Origin: Jacaranda mimosifolia
Lineage: Eukaryota; Streptophyta; Magnoliopsida; Lamiales; Bignoniaceae
Assembly: GCA_018894105.1 (NCBI GenBank)
Contig: CM032120.1
Location: 32,138,710-32,202,709, forward strand
Length of the DNA: 64,000 nt
Reading direction: 5' to 3'
The notes below the pieces were generated by a model. The model saw only the letters and a program-made list of their open reading frames with translations, was not told where the DNA came from and searched no databases. A program made the position numbers and the translations under genes. Shown piece by piece: positions 53,420-64,000 of the stretch. How positions within the stretch are numbered: position 1 is the stretch's first letter; every line of letters begins with the position of its first letter.

Positions 53420-53420
53420 C
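52895..53420. repeat. Tandem duplication of about 0.2 kb with microsatellites
   Basis: Two direct copies (about 52895-53110 and 53135-53400) share the order: TA run, C-rich stretch, ATGGCAGCCCGC word (52984 and 53238), GTTTGGCCAT, CACCATGG, then AT run and CTTTCTACACACACAC. A third, partial match may lie at 53450-53600. The second copy ends in a 33-base CA repeat (53381-53413). Confidence 0.6.
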
Positions 53421-53579
53421 ATGTATACACATATATATATATATTGGTTATTGGTTTTCCTTCAGCGGTCATGGCCGCCGATTTTTTTGTGGTGGCCCTG
53501 GCTAGCCTTTTTGTGCGGCACCCATGGCCACCTTTTTCATGACACCATAGTCAGTCGATTTTCAATGGTCCACAGTATT

Positions 53580-53620
53580 GGGGGGTGGGGGTGGGGGTGG
53601 GGGTGGGGGTGGGGGTGGAG
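53580..53620 (+). repeat. (GGGGGT)n tract
   Basis: About six units of GGGGGT are followed by GGAGGTTAGGGTTT. Runs of five G with one-base loops can form a G-quadruplex. TTAGGGTTT next to it matches the plant telomere-box word, but only once. Confidence 0.8.
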
Positions 53621-55899
53621 GTTAGGGTTTTAGTAATATTAAATATATATCTTTTAATATATAAGTATGTGTATATTATATATATATATATTATATTATG
53701 TAATATATTTATAAATAAATATATTTTTATATTTTTTATAAATAAGATTTAATCTGGATTATTGATTTTTTTGAAAAAATTCAACAGTTGATATTAGGGG
53801 TATAATAGTCATGTTATATCTAAAAAAACCTTAAAAACTCGCATGCAGGCGCGCATGATATGCACTAACACCCATAAGGAGGTCCTTTGCTTGATTTTAA
53901 AAATGACAAGTAGTTTTTTTAATCTTTTTTTCCTTTTTTTTTTGTCACAGGGGGGTAAATCACTACAATCGTATTTCACATGGGGGTTAAATTAAAATTT
54001 TCCTTCTATGCATCAAGAAATATTACTTAATTATAAATTACAGTAATAAAATTTATTCATTCATTAACATTTTTTTTAAAAATGAAATTAATTTTCAGAA
54101 ATAATCAATTGAATAAGAAAATGAGAGCCATGATTATATGCAAGGGGTAAAATAGGCTTACTAAAATTTTAGCAGAGAAAGTATGATCACTTAAAAAATT
54201 TTGGCCTTTGCTTTAAAACTGTAAGTTTAATGCAGAAAGTATTTTGAGTTACAAACTGAAATTTGTAAACTCAATTAAACTACTGGTTAGAGCAATAAAA
54301 ATATAATTAAGCACTTGACTCAAAATGTGTATGAGTTAATACACCCTTTCAGAACACTTAAGAAAATATTTCTCCCGTGTTTCAAGATTATCTTGAATGT
54401 TGCTAGTATTTCTCTTTTCTTTTTTTCAAATAGAGAAATCATTAACCCCGATAAAAGTACCAATATGGTGAATGCCCATTAGCATAAGGAAACGTGATTC
54501 CATAAATTCTAGTTTATTAATAATTTTTTATTTAATGGACTCACATATTAATATAATTTGTACATAGTTCAGTTATCAATTAATGAAGCCAATTGTCTTA
54601 TGTAATAAAATTTTAAATTAAGTGGATTTGTAGAAATGTTAATTAATTGGGTCAAGGCCTTCACCTTATATTCGTATAAACCCATTAACCATGTAGTTAT
54701 GGTTGATGGGCTCATAAGTGTTAAGTTAATTGTATTATGGTTATGGTCCCTAAGTCAGATATGCATTATTTTTCCTTTCTATCCCATCTCATAGAAGAAC
54801 TCTAAAAGGCTTATAAGATCTTAAACCTTTCAATAAGATCAAAATAAGTGTTCTTTGCTTTTTATTTAAAACATAACTGTTTATTGATTTACTTGAGTTC
54901 TGGAATCAACTAATTGTTAGAATCATGATGTTAAAATCCTACAAATTAAGTTTTCCTTCAGGGTAGTGTTCAGGATACAATGATACAATTTATTCAAATT
55001 TTCCTAAGATTAAGCGAATATTTTTGGGTATTCTTGTGAATATTTTAATTCTTGATCAATTTTACACATCGTGTGAAATTTTCTGAATTTTAAGGTATTA
55101 TTTGAATTTTTAAGAAATTGTGATTTTTGCAGGGTATCAAATTATAATAAAGGATTGAAGTTTGGGTACTTTTAAAAAATTATTATTTAAAAATAAATGT
55201 TGGGAAATTATTAATAGATAAAGAAAATCAGCAATTTTTATTTATTTATTTGTTTATTTATTTATATTAGACCTCATAAAAATTACTCATGTCCGCGAGC
55301 ACCTATTGGCACCCAAAAAAATGTGGATAATGGATCTCATTTCCCCTATCCAATAAAATGTGCACTTAATTACTCGCCACTTTATTGACCCAACCAACGG
55401 GTACTCATGAGTAACTTGTGAATAACCATATATTATATATGTATATATATTTATTTAAAATTTTTCTCTAATTATCATAAACCCTTTGGAGGGTATAGTA
55501 CATTTTTCTATGACACTCAACAATTTAAGTGGCATCTAAACTTTTAGTTCAAATTTTTTTTTGACAAATGATGGAATCTAAACTTGAATTTTAAATATAA
55601 TATAACTTGAATTGGATAGATGTTTAAACATATAAATTATAGTTTTCAATTCTAAAACACTTGACATTTTTTAAATACTTATTGAATGTAATATTTAAAA
55701 TTTATAATCTCTTTTATTAGTTTGTTTCGGTAATATTTGAATAATATTATGTGAATTAAAAAATAAATATTAATTTACCTAAAAATATAAAAATAAAAAA
55801 ATTTATTACGAGTACCCGTGGATTACCCATTATCTATAATCATGGGTAATGAATCTACTATCATTTTTTGAGAGAAAGCATCAAGATTTTAATAAGTAG

Positions 55900-58800
55900 A
55901 ATCCAAAGCTAATGCTTGGTCAAGTACATCTGCAGTAGAAAATATTCATGTGATGCAAATTTAAAGCCATTCTAGCTACATGGTGAGCACACTTATCAGT
56001 AGTGCACCGAACATGATTAAAATAAAAAGAACTAGTATTTAAAGGCTTGCTTTTGCATTCGAAATTAACGGCCCTATTGTTGAGAGATTCACAGATGAGT
56101 CCTGGAGAGCATTTATCACTGTAAGACAATCCCCTTCTACCACAACACTGGACCATCCAAATAAAGAGCTCAAAGCCCATGATGATCTGGCTGCCCATGG
56201 TTCTGCACCTTCAGCATTAATAGTATTTTGAATGAGCGGAGAGGTCCATGCTAAACATTGTCCCTCGTGATTTTGAGCCACAATACCAATGCCAATGGAC
56301 TGAAAATTGGTGAATATAGCAATGTCGAAATTGATTTTAATTTGTTTAGGTGGAGGAGCCTCCCAACTAGGAAAAGAAATTGCGGTGTTGTTTGTCATAT
56401 TTGAGGTTGATTCCAGCTTGAACCTATTCATGAAAGAGTGAGTGAAGTGAAAAGTGTCAAGAGGAGACTAGCTAGCTTCCCTAAAGTTGAGCTTATTCCT
56501 ACGGTACCAAATACTCCAGCAAATAACCAGGAAAAGAGCAAAGCCATCTTGATCAAGATTTTTATGAATCTGGTAAGAACCAACTGAATGCAGATGCACT
56601 AGAGTATGTGATCGAATTATAGGGCAGGGTAGACAGGGCCCAGACCTGCCTAGCAAAATGGCAATGAAGCAAACAATGTAAAGCATCTTCCTCGGCAGTA
56701 TCACAAGTGCTGCACAATGGGTTAACTTGTAGTTTCTTGTGATGAAGCATCGCATTAGTAGGCAAGAGATAACGAGTAGCACGCCAAGCAAAGTGTTGTA
56801 CCTTCCCAGGAAGTCTAGATTTCCAAATGAAACTTTAATCATGGCCTTCCACTCGACTACAAGAACCTTGGATGGCCTCAATTTGATTACGACAAAGGGA
56901 GATAACAGGGTAATATGCTGATCGGATAGAGAAGAATCTAGATTTGGAGTAATGCCAAATAAGTTGATCAACATTAGTGCTACCTCCCAGTGTTATTGCT
57001 AATATAGCATCATAATCTGGGGCAAGGAAAATGTCCTTCACCAGATTCTATTTCCACGAACTTTCCCATTGATCAATCAAGGTAGATACTAGTGAATCTT
57101 GCGAAAGAATATTAGGTAGTGAGAATACACAAAAATTGGATCCACAGGGGATCTAGCGGTCTTGCCAAATTCACACTTGAGTCCCATTCCCTATACGCCA
57201 ATGAAGGCTTTCACACACGAAATGTAAGGATTCCCAAATACTACGCATGAAAAGGATGGGTTTGAGCCTAATTTGGCATTTAAAACATCACAAGTAGGAT
57301 AATACCTTACTTTGAAGAGCTTAGCGAATAAGGATAGAGGGGCGCTTAAGTAATCGCCAACACAGTTTAGTTAGTAAGGCAATGTTAAAAGCTCCTAAAT
57401 CTCAAAAGCCCAAACCACCCTCTTTCTCAAAACGACCAAGATGTACCCAATGAAGCTAGTGAATTTTCCTAGCTTTGGCATTGTCTCACCTGAATGAAGA
57501 CATCATAGATTCAATGTCCCATATAAGGCCGTCTGGGAGTTTAAAGCAACTCATTGCATGCGTTGCCATGGTTTGAGCTACTGTTTTCAAGAGTATTTCT
57601 TTCTAGCCCGTGAGAGCATCTTTTCATTCCAACCCTTGATTCAACTCTAGATTTTGCCTCTGATACAAACAAGCATTTTATTTATCATGTCAGTCCACTC
57701 GTTGCATTCCAAGAATTTGTTGCACTATAAGTATAACAGTCATGGCTGGCTGAAGACTATGGAGGATTTCCCAATATTAACTATTGACTAGATGTATGTT
57801 CGTACTTGGACAGGATCTCTTTAATATTGTTGGCAACATCTTTAGTAGCTTGACAAATCATGAGGGTATCATGGGCAAACGACAAATGAGAGATGGTTGG
57901 AGCATTCTGACATACTACAAGACTTTTAATCAGATGATCATTTTCATACTTTTTAATAAGTGAACTAAGTATCTCAGCACACACACCAAAAAAAAAAAAA
58001 AAAAACACATGGCGACAATGGATCTCTTTGTCAAATGCCGCGCTGAGGATGAAAGAAGCTAAAATGTTCTCCATTAAGGACAACAGAGTAGGAAACTGTG
58101 GTAAAACAACGCATTATCATTTTAACAAAACGCTATGCAAAACCTAATCGGAGCAAGCTCTTAAGGGGAAAAGACCATCCTACTTTGTCATATGCCTTGC
58201 ATGTATCAAGTTTTATAGCCATTCTCCCAACCTTTCCTTGCTTCAATCTTTTCACAAAAATTGTTAAGCTCAAAGGCAACTAAGACATTTTCAGTAATGG
58301 GTCTTTCAGGGACGAATGCTTATTGACGTTCTGAAATAATATCATCCATAAGTGGCTTGAGCTTGTTAAGAATCATTTTTTGACATAATTTTATAAACAA
58401 TGTTACACAGGCTAATCGGGAAAAATTGTGTAATTTGTTCCAGCTTGTGAACTTTAGGAATGAGAACTAAATGAGTATAATTATGCTAAGCAAGATTTTT
58501 TCCTTTATTTAGAAAACTAAGAGCAAAGTCCACAACGTCTCACTCAACAATCCCCCAGAACTTTTGATAGAATAAAGCTGGCTATCCATAGGGTCATGGC
58601 AATTTAAGCAAAGCCATTTGCAAGATAGCTTTCCTAACTTCCTTAGCCAAAAATATCTCTGTGAGCGCGACTTTCATCAGATCAGTTATTAGTGGATTAA
58701 GACCATCCAAAGCTGAATTCATATCATCATCAATGGGATTGCTGGATTGAAAAAGATTGTTATAGTAGTGCAGTATCATAGATTCCAATTCCTCGTGGTT

Positions 58801-59945
58801 TTGACATCATTCACTTGTCTTGGATCGTAAGCCAGTAATAAGACTATTATGGTATCTGGCCGAGGCTTTAGAATGGAAATTTTTTGTATTTTGATCCCCT
58901 TCCTTCAACCATTGAATTCGGGACTGTTGGCACCACAAAGTCTCCTCTCGGTCTAGCATATTTTCAAATTCACTCGAAGGCCAGATAGTTGATTACGGAT
59001 CAAATGATTTACTTCACACTTAGATAGCCTGTCAATTTGATCTCCAAGGGAATTAATTTTCTTCCATATAGACCCAACAACGTCACAATTCCATCTAGTT
59101 AAACCAATTGTACAATTATTGATAGCAGTTCCAAGGTTATCACAGTTTAATGTGTGGGTTGAAGTAAACTAGGAGTCTTAAATAATCTGCTGGCAATCCA
59201 CATAATATAACCAGAATCTCTCAAACTTAAAATGATGTCTACAACGTCTACTATTAAATAGCTATATAGTGTCAAAGGTAATAAGAATTGATGTATGATC
59301 TGAGTTCCTGCTAGTCAGATGACTTACCTGGTGATACTGGAAAGTCTGAATCTAATCAAATGTGGCACAGGCCCTATCAAGATGTTCACGAACTGTAAAT
59401 AGGTGATGTCTTCTATTGTACCAAGTAAATAGAAACCCTGAGAAACTAAGATCATAAAGGTTGAAGTCATCAAGAGCCTCCCGAAATTCACTTGCCCATG
59501 CAAAAGAAATACTTATTCTGCCTTGCTTTTCGGGAGGGACTAAAATTGAGTTAAAGTCCCTTACATACAACCATGGTGGAGAAGAATGATGATGGAGCTG
59601 ATAGATAAGTTGCCAAGTAGCATTGCATTGGGAGGCAACAGGGTCACCATAAAAACCAGTAAAACAGAAAGTGATATCATTTGTAAGAGTCATGACTGCA
59701 GTATCAATATGACGAGCAGACATGGACATATAGCAGCTAGTCCTCCAGAAAAACCATTCGCATCGACAAACAACCCAAACAATCTGAATTTATCACGAAT
59801 GAACTCCATTCTTTGGGAAGTTAGCTTAGTTTCAGATAGAAAAGCCAAATGGGGATGATGGTGGCGAATTCTCTCGCCTAGTTTTCGAACTATCCAAGGA
59901 TTCCTCAATCCTTGGCAGTTCTAACTTAGGCACTTTATTGCAACC
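55900..59945 (-). pseudogene. LINE ORF2: endonuclease, reverse transcriptase, zinc region, RNase H
   Basis: On the - strand, an APE-type endonuclease lies at about 59910-59290: LAFLSETKL with the catalytic Glu, LYVRDFNSIL (usually GDFN, so Gly is Arg here) and SDHTSILITF near 59300. The reverse transcriptase region (about 58800-57100) keeps SHLSFAHDTLMICQA at about 57890-57850, where the active-site FADD is FAHD. A zinc-binding region of the zf-RVT type follows (CSTCDTAEEDALHCLLHC, about 56715-56660). The C-terminal RNase H is at 56431-56039 (IKINFDIAIF, AEGAEPWAARSSWAL, VVVEGDCLTVINAL). Many stops and frameshifts. The enzyme would nick DNA and copy LINE RNA at the nick. Confidence 0.88.
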
Positions 59946-59949
59946 AGCG

Positions 59950-61424
59950 GGACTGCGAGGCAATCATCGCTATTGATAAGGTGTCATCAATTTCACCACT
60001 AGACTCAGTACATGAAGATCAGTCTCGAATTCTCCCCATCATTATAAGGTCTAAGCATATAAACTTTTTCTTGCGGCTGATTGATACCCGTCTCCGAATG
60101 GAAGTACCTAGCTCCTGCCTAGGACGTTTGTCATTCATTGACTTTATAGGACAATCTGGTTGAAGCTGAAGATGAACATCAACCAAATTTTGGAAGGCAT
60201 TTATCAAGGTCTTCGGCGGATTCAACGAAGTGAGTGCGGAAGTCTAAATCATACGGTGCGACTAGGAGTGAAGAAAGGGAAATAATAGACTTTGTCTGAT
60301 CCACAGTAGGCTCAAGGGTGTTAGTAATATTCTTTAAAGTTAAACGAGTAGGCAATTCATTAGACTTATTCCTCGGATGAGTCGTCGGCCCAAACTTCGG
60401 GTCAGTCCTATGGGCCTTAGTCACATGAAGTCCCAGTCTAATGTGTTGACGGGTTGTACCATCGCAATCATCTCCAAGTAACTATACATCGATCGATTGG
60501 TCGCCAATCAAAATGTTACCGGCACCGGTTGTATGCACTCTACTATCACAATCATCATTCTATAGTCCCTCTTGATTGATGCGAGTACTATTCAAATCAA
60601 ACCTGCCAAATATGGCTCCTCGAGCATGTGAAGACGAGGTATTACCCATGGAAGCCCTAGTAATCTCCCATGATAGATGACTTAATAACTGTTGCATGTA
60701 ACCATGATCCATAAGGGTAGATATCATCAGATATCAATTTACTGCTATATCGGTCATCACTGTCCTTCATCACATGTCCAATAAACCTACAAAGATAGCA
60801 AAAATTCAGCAAAAGTTCTTATTGGAACGCAAGCATAAATCTGCTCCCTTGTTGCTGGCAATATGTAGGGCGCAAAATAGTGGCTTTGAGATGTTTGGAT
60901 CAACCTTGAGTCTGAGGAAATCGCAAAATTTATTTCGCTGATAATTTAAATCAATTTCTTTGAAATATTCGATCTTGTCATCAATTACTCTAGCTACTTC
61001 CTTTGTCATCTGTAGAAAGAGTAGACCCGAAACATGCACCCAAAATTCACAGAAATCCAGGTTTATAGTCATAGGGTCTTGATCTTTGTCAATAGTTTTG
61101 AGCGCTAAGAGATTCTTATCAAAAGACCATGGACACCCAATCAAGATCCTTTCCTTCTCCAGAGGATGTTTGAAAATGAAAAGAAATAAGTCGTGAGAAA
61201 TATGCTTGACTTCCATACCCCTTCTTGGGTTCATAATTTGTGTGATGACAGAATGAAAAGCATGAATATTAAAAGATTTAGATGTGACTAACCACCCGAC
61301 CAAAGCCAAATCTGGCTTAGATGATTCCTTATTCCAATCTTCATCTGTCACAAAAATAGTTTCATTTTCTTCTCCCTTTAAGGCTAGCTAAGCTTGTGGT
61401 GAATTGATCAATATTTAGATCCAT
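59950..61424 (-). pseudogene. LINE ORF1: RNA-binding protein with DUF4283 and zinc knuckle
   Basis: The ATG at 61424 begins MDLNIDQFTTSLASLKG. A one-base excess in a G run near 61378 shifts the frame. From 61351 the frame is open to 60806 with the DUF4283 pattern ALVGWLVTSKSFNIHAFHSV, FLFIFKHPLEKERILIGCPW and FCEFWVHVSGL. Just after it FCYLCRFIGHVMKDS (about 60800-60760) is a zinc knuckle whose last Cys is Ser. The rest to about 59950 is a low-conservation tail with stops. Expected to bind LINE RNA. Confidence 0.85.
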
Positions 61425-61622
61425 ATGGCATGTATTGAAAGACAATTCCGATAAACTACTAAAAAACATTCAAAACCAAAAGGAAAAGTAGAACCCTAAA
61501 AGAAGGCTGGAAACTCTTATCCACAGAGATTGTTCCATGGCGTAGATTACTGCCTAGAGAAGCTTAAAGTGTAACATCCAATTATTGCGGCCCCTATCAT
61601 TATGAATTTACTATCTTCTACC

Positions 61623-62277
61623 TAGGATTGTCAATTGGTCGAATTTGGATCAGTTCAGTCATATCCAAATCTGATTATTAAAATTCATATTCGAATTCGA
61701 CCTGATATCCTCTAGGATCTTTATTAGTTAGTATTATATTCGAATCTGATGGATATTCGGAATTCGATAATTTTTTTTGACCTGATTAAATTTTTTTTTT
61801 CCTTTGAATTGTATAAAATTATTGTATTTGTAAAGTAAATTTACGTCATATTTAAATTTTTAACAATTTTTTATTATATATTAATTTAAAAGTTAAATAT
61901 TTGAATACTAAACCCCTTAACATTATATTGATGCCTAGATGGACTATTATAATATATTATTATATTTAATATTTTATCAATATCCATCTTATTTTTGAGG
62001 CTAAAGACTTAATATTAATAGCATAATATAGACACTAATATAGATATTAAGTCAATAAATATATAAATTTTATTTTAAAATCTTTGTTAATATGATATAT
62101 AAAAGTATTAATTTAATAAAAAAATTATATTTTTAATCGAGTTAATTGCTTAATTTCGTATCCAATTAACTTATTTTGGAGTATAAGTATTTATAATTGA
62201 ATCTAATCCATCATTTAATCAAAAAAAATTTTAAATTCGAATTGAATCGCATTAAAATTCAATCAATTTACAGCTCC
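61623..62277. mobile_element. hAT-type non-autonomous element (655 bp)
   Basis: The ends are TAGGATTGTCAATTGGTCGA and CAATCAATTTACAGCTCCA, inverted. Flanks CTTCTACC (61615-61622) and CTTTTACC (62278-62285) match at seven of eight bases. The interior is AT-rich and related to the element at 25928-26625, including a GATATCCTCTAGGATCTTT word. It lies just upstream of the TRAPPC4 promoter. Confidence 0.8.
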
Positions 62278-62355
62278 ACTTTTACCCAATTAAAATTTTA
62301 ATAAAAAATTTTAGCCACTTAAATTTATACGATTTGTCGTTACCCTACTTAATTG

Positions 62356-62364
62356 CCACGTGTC
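62356..62364. promoter_or_regulatory. G-box in the TRAPPC4 promoter
   Basis: CCACGTGTC contains the CACGTG core bound by plant bZIP and bHLH factors. It lies 140 bases upstream of the TRAPPC4 start codon and just outside the hAT-type element. Function is inferred from the motif only. Confidence 0.4.
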
Positions 62365-62502
62365 ATTTTTACTCGAGTGAAAAACAGCTGGGACAAATTG
62401 CCCCCATCCTTTCTGACTGCAGTTGAAATCTCTTCAGCGACACCCATCTTCATTATTCTCGATCTGAGCTCATAAACCTCAATAAAAGGTAACAAACAAC
62501 TC

Positions 62503-64000
62503 ATGGCAGCGATTTACAGCCTCTATATCATCAATAAATCAGGTGGCCTCATTTTCTATAAGGTAAATTTCCCTTCTCTATTCTTCTGAATCTTAAAAAT
62601 TCGTATTTTTCTGGAATTCAAGAATCACCTTAAAAATTGCGTTTTTGGTTTAATTAGGATTATGGGTCGGCGGGAAGGATGGACACGAACGATAGTTTGA
62701 GATTGGCGAGTCTCTGGCACTCGATGCACGCCATCTCTCAGCAGCTCTCCCCCGTTTCCGGCTGCTCTGGAATTGAACTTCTTCAGGCTGATACTTTCGA
62801 TCTTCACTGTTTCCAGTCTCTCACTGGTGAGATTTTTTTTTTTCTGGGTTCATATGTCTGTTTATTTTGATGATCAATAACATTTTAGTTGTTGTATTAT
62901 AGTTTTTGTTTCTCGTTTGGCGTTCTTTGGCCTTACATTTGTGAACTATAATATCTATATATTCCTACTGTTCGATCATTTGTTTAACTGCCAATCTGGA
63001 ACGTCGACACCATAGCCAAGCTTATCCGTTTTCCATTTGACAGGCTATTTGGAATGCATCTACCATAGCCGAAGCCCCAAAAATAACTATATTCTTTCAC
63101 AGTATTACTTATAATGTGATCCAAGAAATATTTTTACATCCAAAATTACATTGAGTTTTAAACACAATAAAAATATGAAAAACATTGATTGAATTATGGT
63201 TGAATTGAATATTAAACAAAATTAGACTCTTAACGGTAGTGGTTGCAGGGGGTGAGTTCAATGAAGATTGAGATTAGTTTAAAAAACTCAGACATTTCCT
63301 TCATGATTTTGATAACACCAATGGAGTGTACGTGTGACTAGAATCACTAATGTTGCCATTTGTGTGCGAGCTGCTATGGTACTCTTGGTGGTGGATTTGA
63401 GGGAGGGGATGCATGGGCTGGGAGAGAGGGGAAACAAAGGCCAGGCAAAGGTGGTTGGAACCTCACTACACTGAGAAATGGTGCATTGGAGAGCTTAAAA
63501 ACCAAGCTTATACGGGGGATGGAGAGGTCTTGTGATTTTCTTTGGCTAGAATTGTTGCAAACAAGGTTCAATGCGTAAACTCACTTAAAAATGCTGTAAC
63601 TCATGTATCTTTGATTCTTTTGAGAAGTTTTCAATATTTTCCTTTTGTGCTTTTCTTTTCCCACCAATTCTTGAAATAAATTTTCTTTTTAAAAGGAAAA
63701 GATGGAAAAAAATTTATTAGGCATGTTTTAGATCTTTTTTTCTTAGTTCTGCAAACAAAAACAGCACAATAGAAAGGAGGCTAGTTAGCATGTGGTGCCT
63801 TGGTTAGTTTACAGACCTCTTGTTCGTGCTGTTGTACTTTTGGCTGTTCTTGGTTAGTGTTTGGGCAATTTCTATAAAATACAAATTTATGAGTTTATGT
63901 TAACTACATACTTGTTCTTGATTCTGATGGTGTGTTAGTTTCTCAAAATATCATGGGGTTGCTCTTTATGCCATTCCATCTTGTGTTGCACGCATTAGAA
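62503..64000 (+). CDS. TRAPPC4: TRAPP complex subunit 4 (Trs23-like), 5' part of gene, runs off the window
   Basis: A core subunit of the TRAPP complex, which tethers vesicles and activates Rab1-type GTPases at the ER-Golgi interface. Exon 1 (62503-62562) encodes MAAIYSLYIINKSGGLIFYK. Exon 2 (62658-62826) starts DYGSAGRMDTNDSLRLASLW and ends at GIELLQADTFDLHCFQSLT plus one base. Donors are GTAAAT and GTGAGA, and the acceptor is TTAATTAG. Together they give 76 residues of a family of about 140, with the Sybindin/longin-type start. The 5' UTR begins near 62420. From 62827 to 64000 I see no third exon, so the next intron is at least 1.17 kb. Open frames in it (63360, 63374) are not supported. 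Confidence 0.93.

Larger units (their letters stand above)
52088..55848. other. Spacer with simple repeats, no gene recognised
   Basis: It is a mix of AT-rich DNA, TA runs, C-rich and G-rich tracts. Open frames at 52129, 53143 and 53421 are made of low-complexity sequence. Bases 55270-55848 have repeated words around TACTCATGAGTAA and GGATTACCCATT and look like a decayed repeat, cut on the right by the LINE. Confidence 0.5.
55863..61601 (-). mobile_element. L1-type LINE, near full length (5.7 kb)
   Basis: ORF1 and ORF2 domains occur in order on the - strand. The 3' end (left) carries a short A tail (TTTTTT at 55864-55869 on the + strand). A 14-bp target duplication flanks it: ATGAATCTACTATC at 55849-55862 and ATGAATTTACTATC at 61602-61615, one mismatch. 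Long duplications and an A tail are typical of target-primed reverse transcription. Both ORFs are broken, so it is inactive. Confidence 0.9.

Noticed and set aside
53143..53505. 120-codon + strand frame
   Set aside because: It is made of TA and CA microsatellite sequence (runs of YIYIYI and THTHTH).
53622..53632. Interstitial telomere array
   Set aside because: There is only a single telomere-box word next to a GGGGGT tract. No array of TTTAGGG units.
63360..63578. 72-codon frame as a third TRAPPC4 exon
   Set aside because: It does not continue the conserved family sequence after FQSLT and lacks a suitable acceptor.

Overview
The window looks like nuclear DNA of a flowering plant, most likely a eudicot. 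It is AT-rich, has introns with GT/AG borders, holds two housekeeping genes with plant-type proteins, and is otherwise packed with nested plant transposable elements. I cannot name the species.

Host genes. Only two genes are well supported. (1) A complete, intact ADP-ribosylation factor (ARF1 class, 181 aa) lies on the + strand: a leader exon ending at 19898 and six coding exons between 20986 and 24989. (2) The first two coding exons (62503-62562 and 62658-62826) of a TRAPPC4/Trs23-like subunit of the TRAPP tethering complex lie on the + strand, and the rest is beyond the window end. Both proteins act in vesicle traffic, but I read their proximity as chance.

Layout. 1-4367: 3' part of a Tat-like Ty3/gypsy element (element A) with a decayed antisense gene and an LTR at 3516-4367. 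4368-6069: AT-rich spacer. 6070-18529: a three-level nest. A small hAT-type element (perfect 8-bp target duplication) was split by a rearranged copy of the same LTR family (element B, 6397-18275). Element B was in turn split by a 9.3-kb non-autonomous LTR element with 2.9-kb LTRs and only a gag remnant (8604-17931). 18538-25200: the ARF gene, with one repeat in an intron and a Tourist-like MITE just downstream. 25644-28812: AT-rich spacer with repeat remnants. 28813-49431: a 20.6-kb Tat-lineage Ty3/gypsy element (element C) on the - strand. It contains an intact-ended Ty1/copia element (40416-45465), two hAT-type elements, a solo LTR, a minisatellite array and an antisense gene of the plant mobile domain (PMD) family with its own TATA box. 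49500-52079: a foldback element with a hAT-type element in its centre, then another hAT-like repeat. 52080-55848: spacer with microsatellites, a tandem duplication and a G-rich tract. 55863-61601: a near full-length L1-type LINE on the - strand with a 14-bp target duplication. 61623-62277: another hAT-type element. 62356 to the end: start of the TRAPPC4 gene.

How it fits together. All transposon coding regions seen here are broken by stops or frameshifts, so the window is a record of successive insertions. The most unusual points are: the antisense genes in two Tat-like elements, which belong to two different protein families and each have a TATA box; the rearranged element B, which mimics a DNA transposon because an inverted LTR end sits opposite a normal one; and the gag-only element. 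All family assignments rest on motifs read by eye, and no database search was possible.
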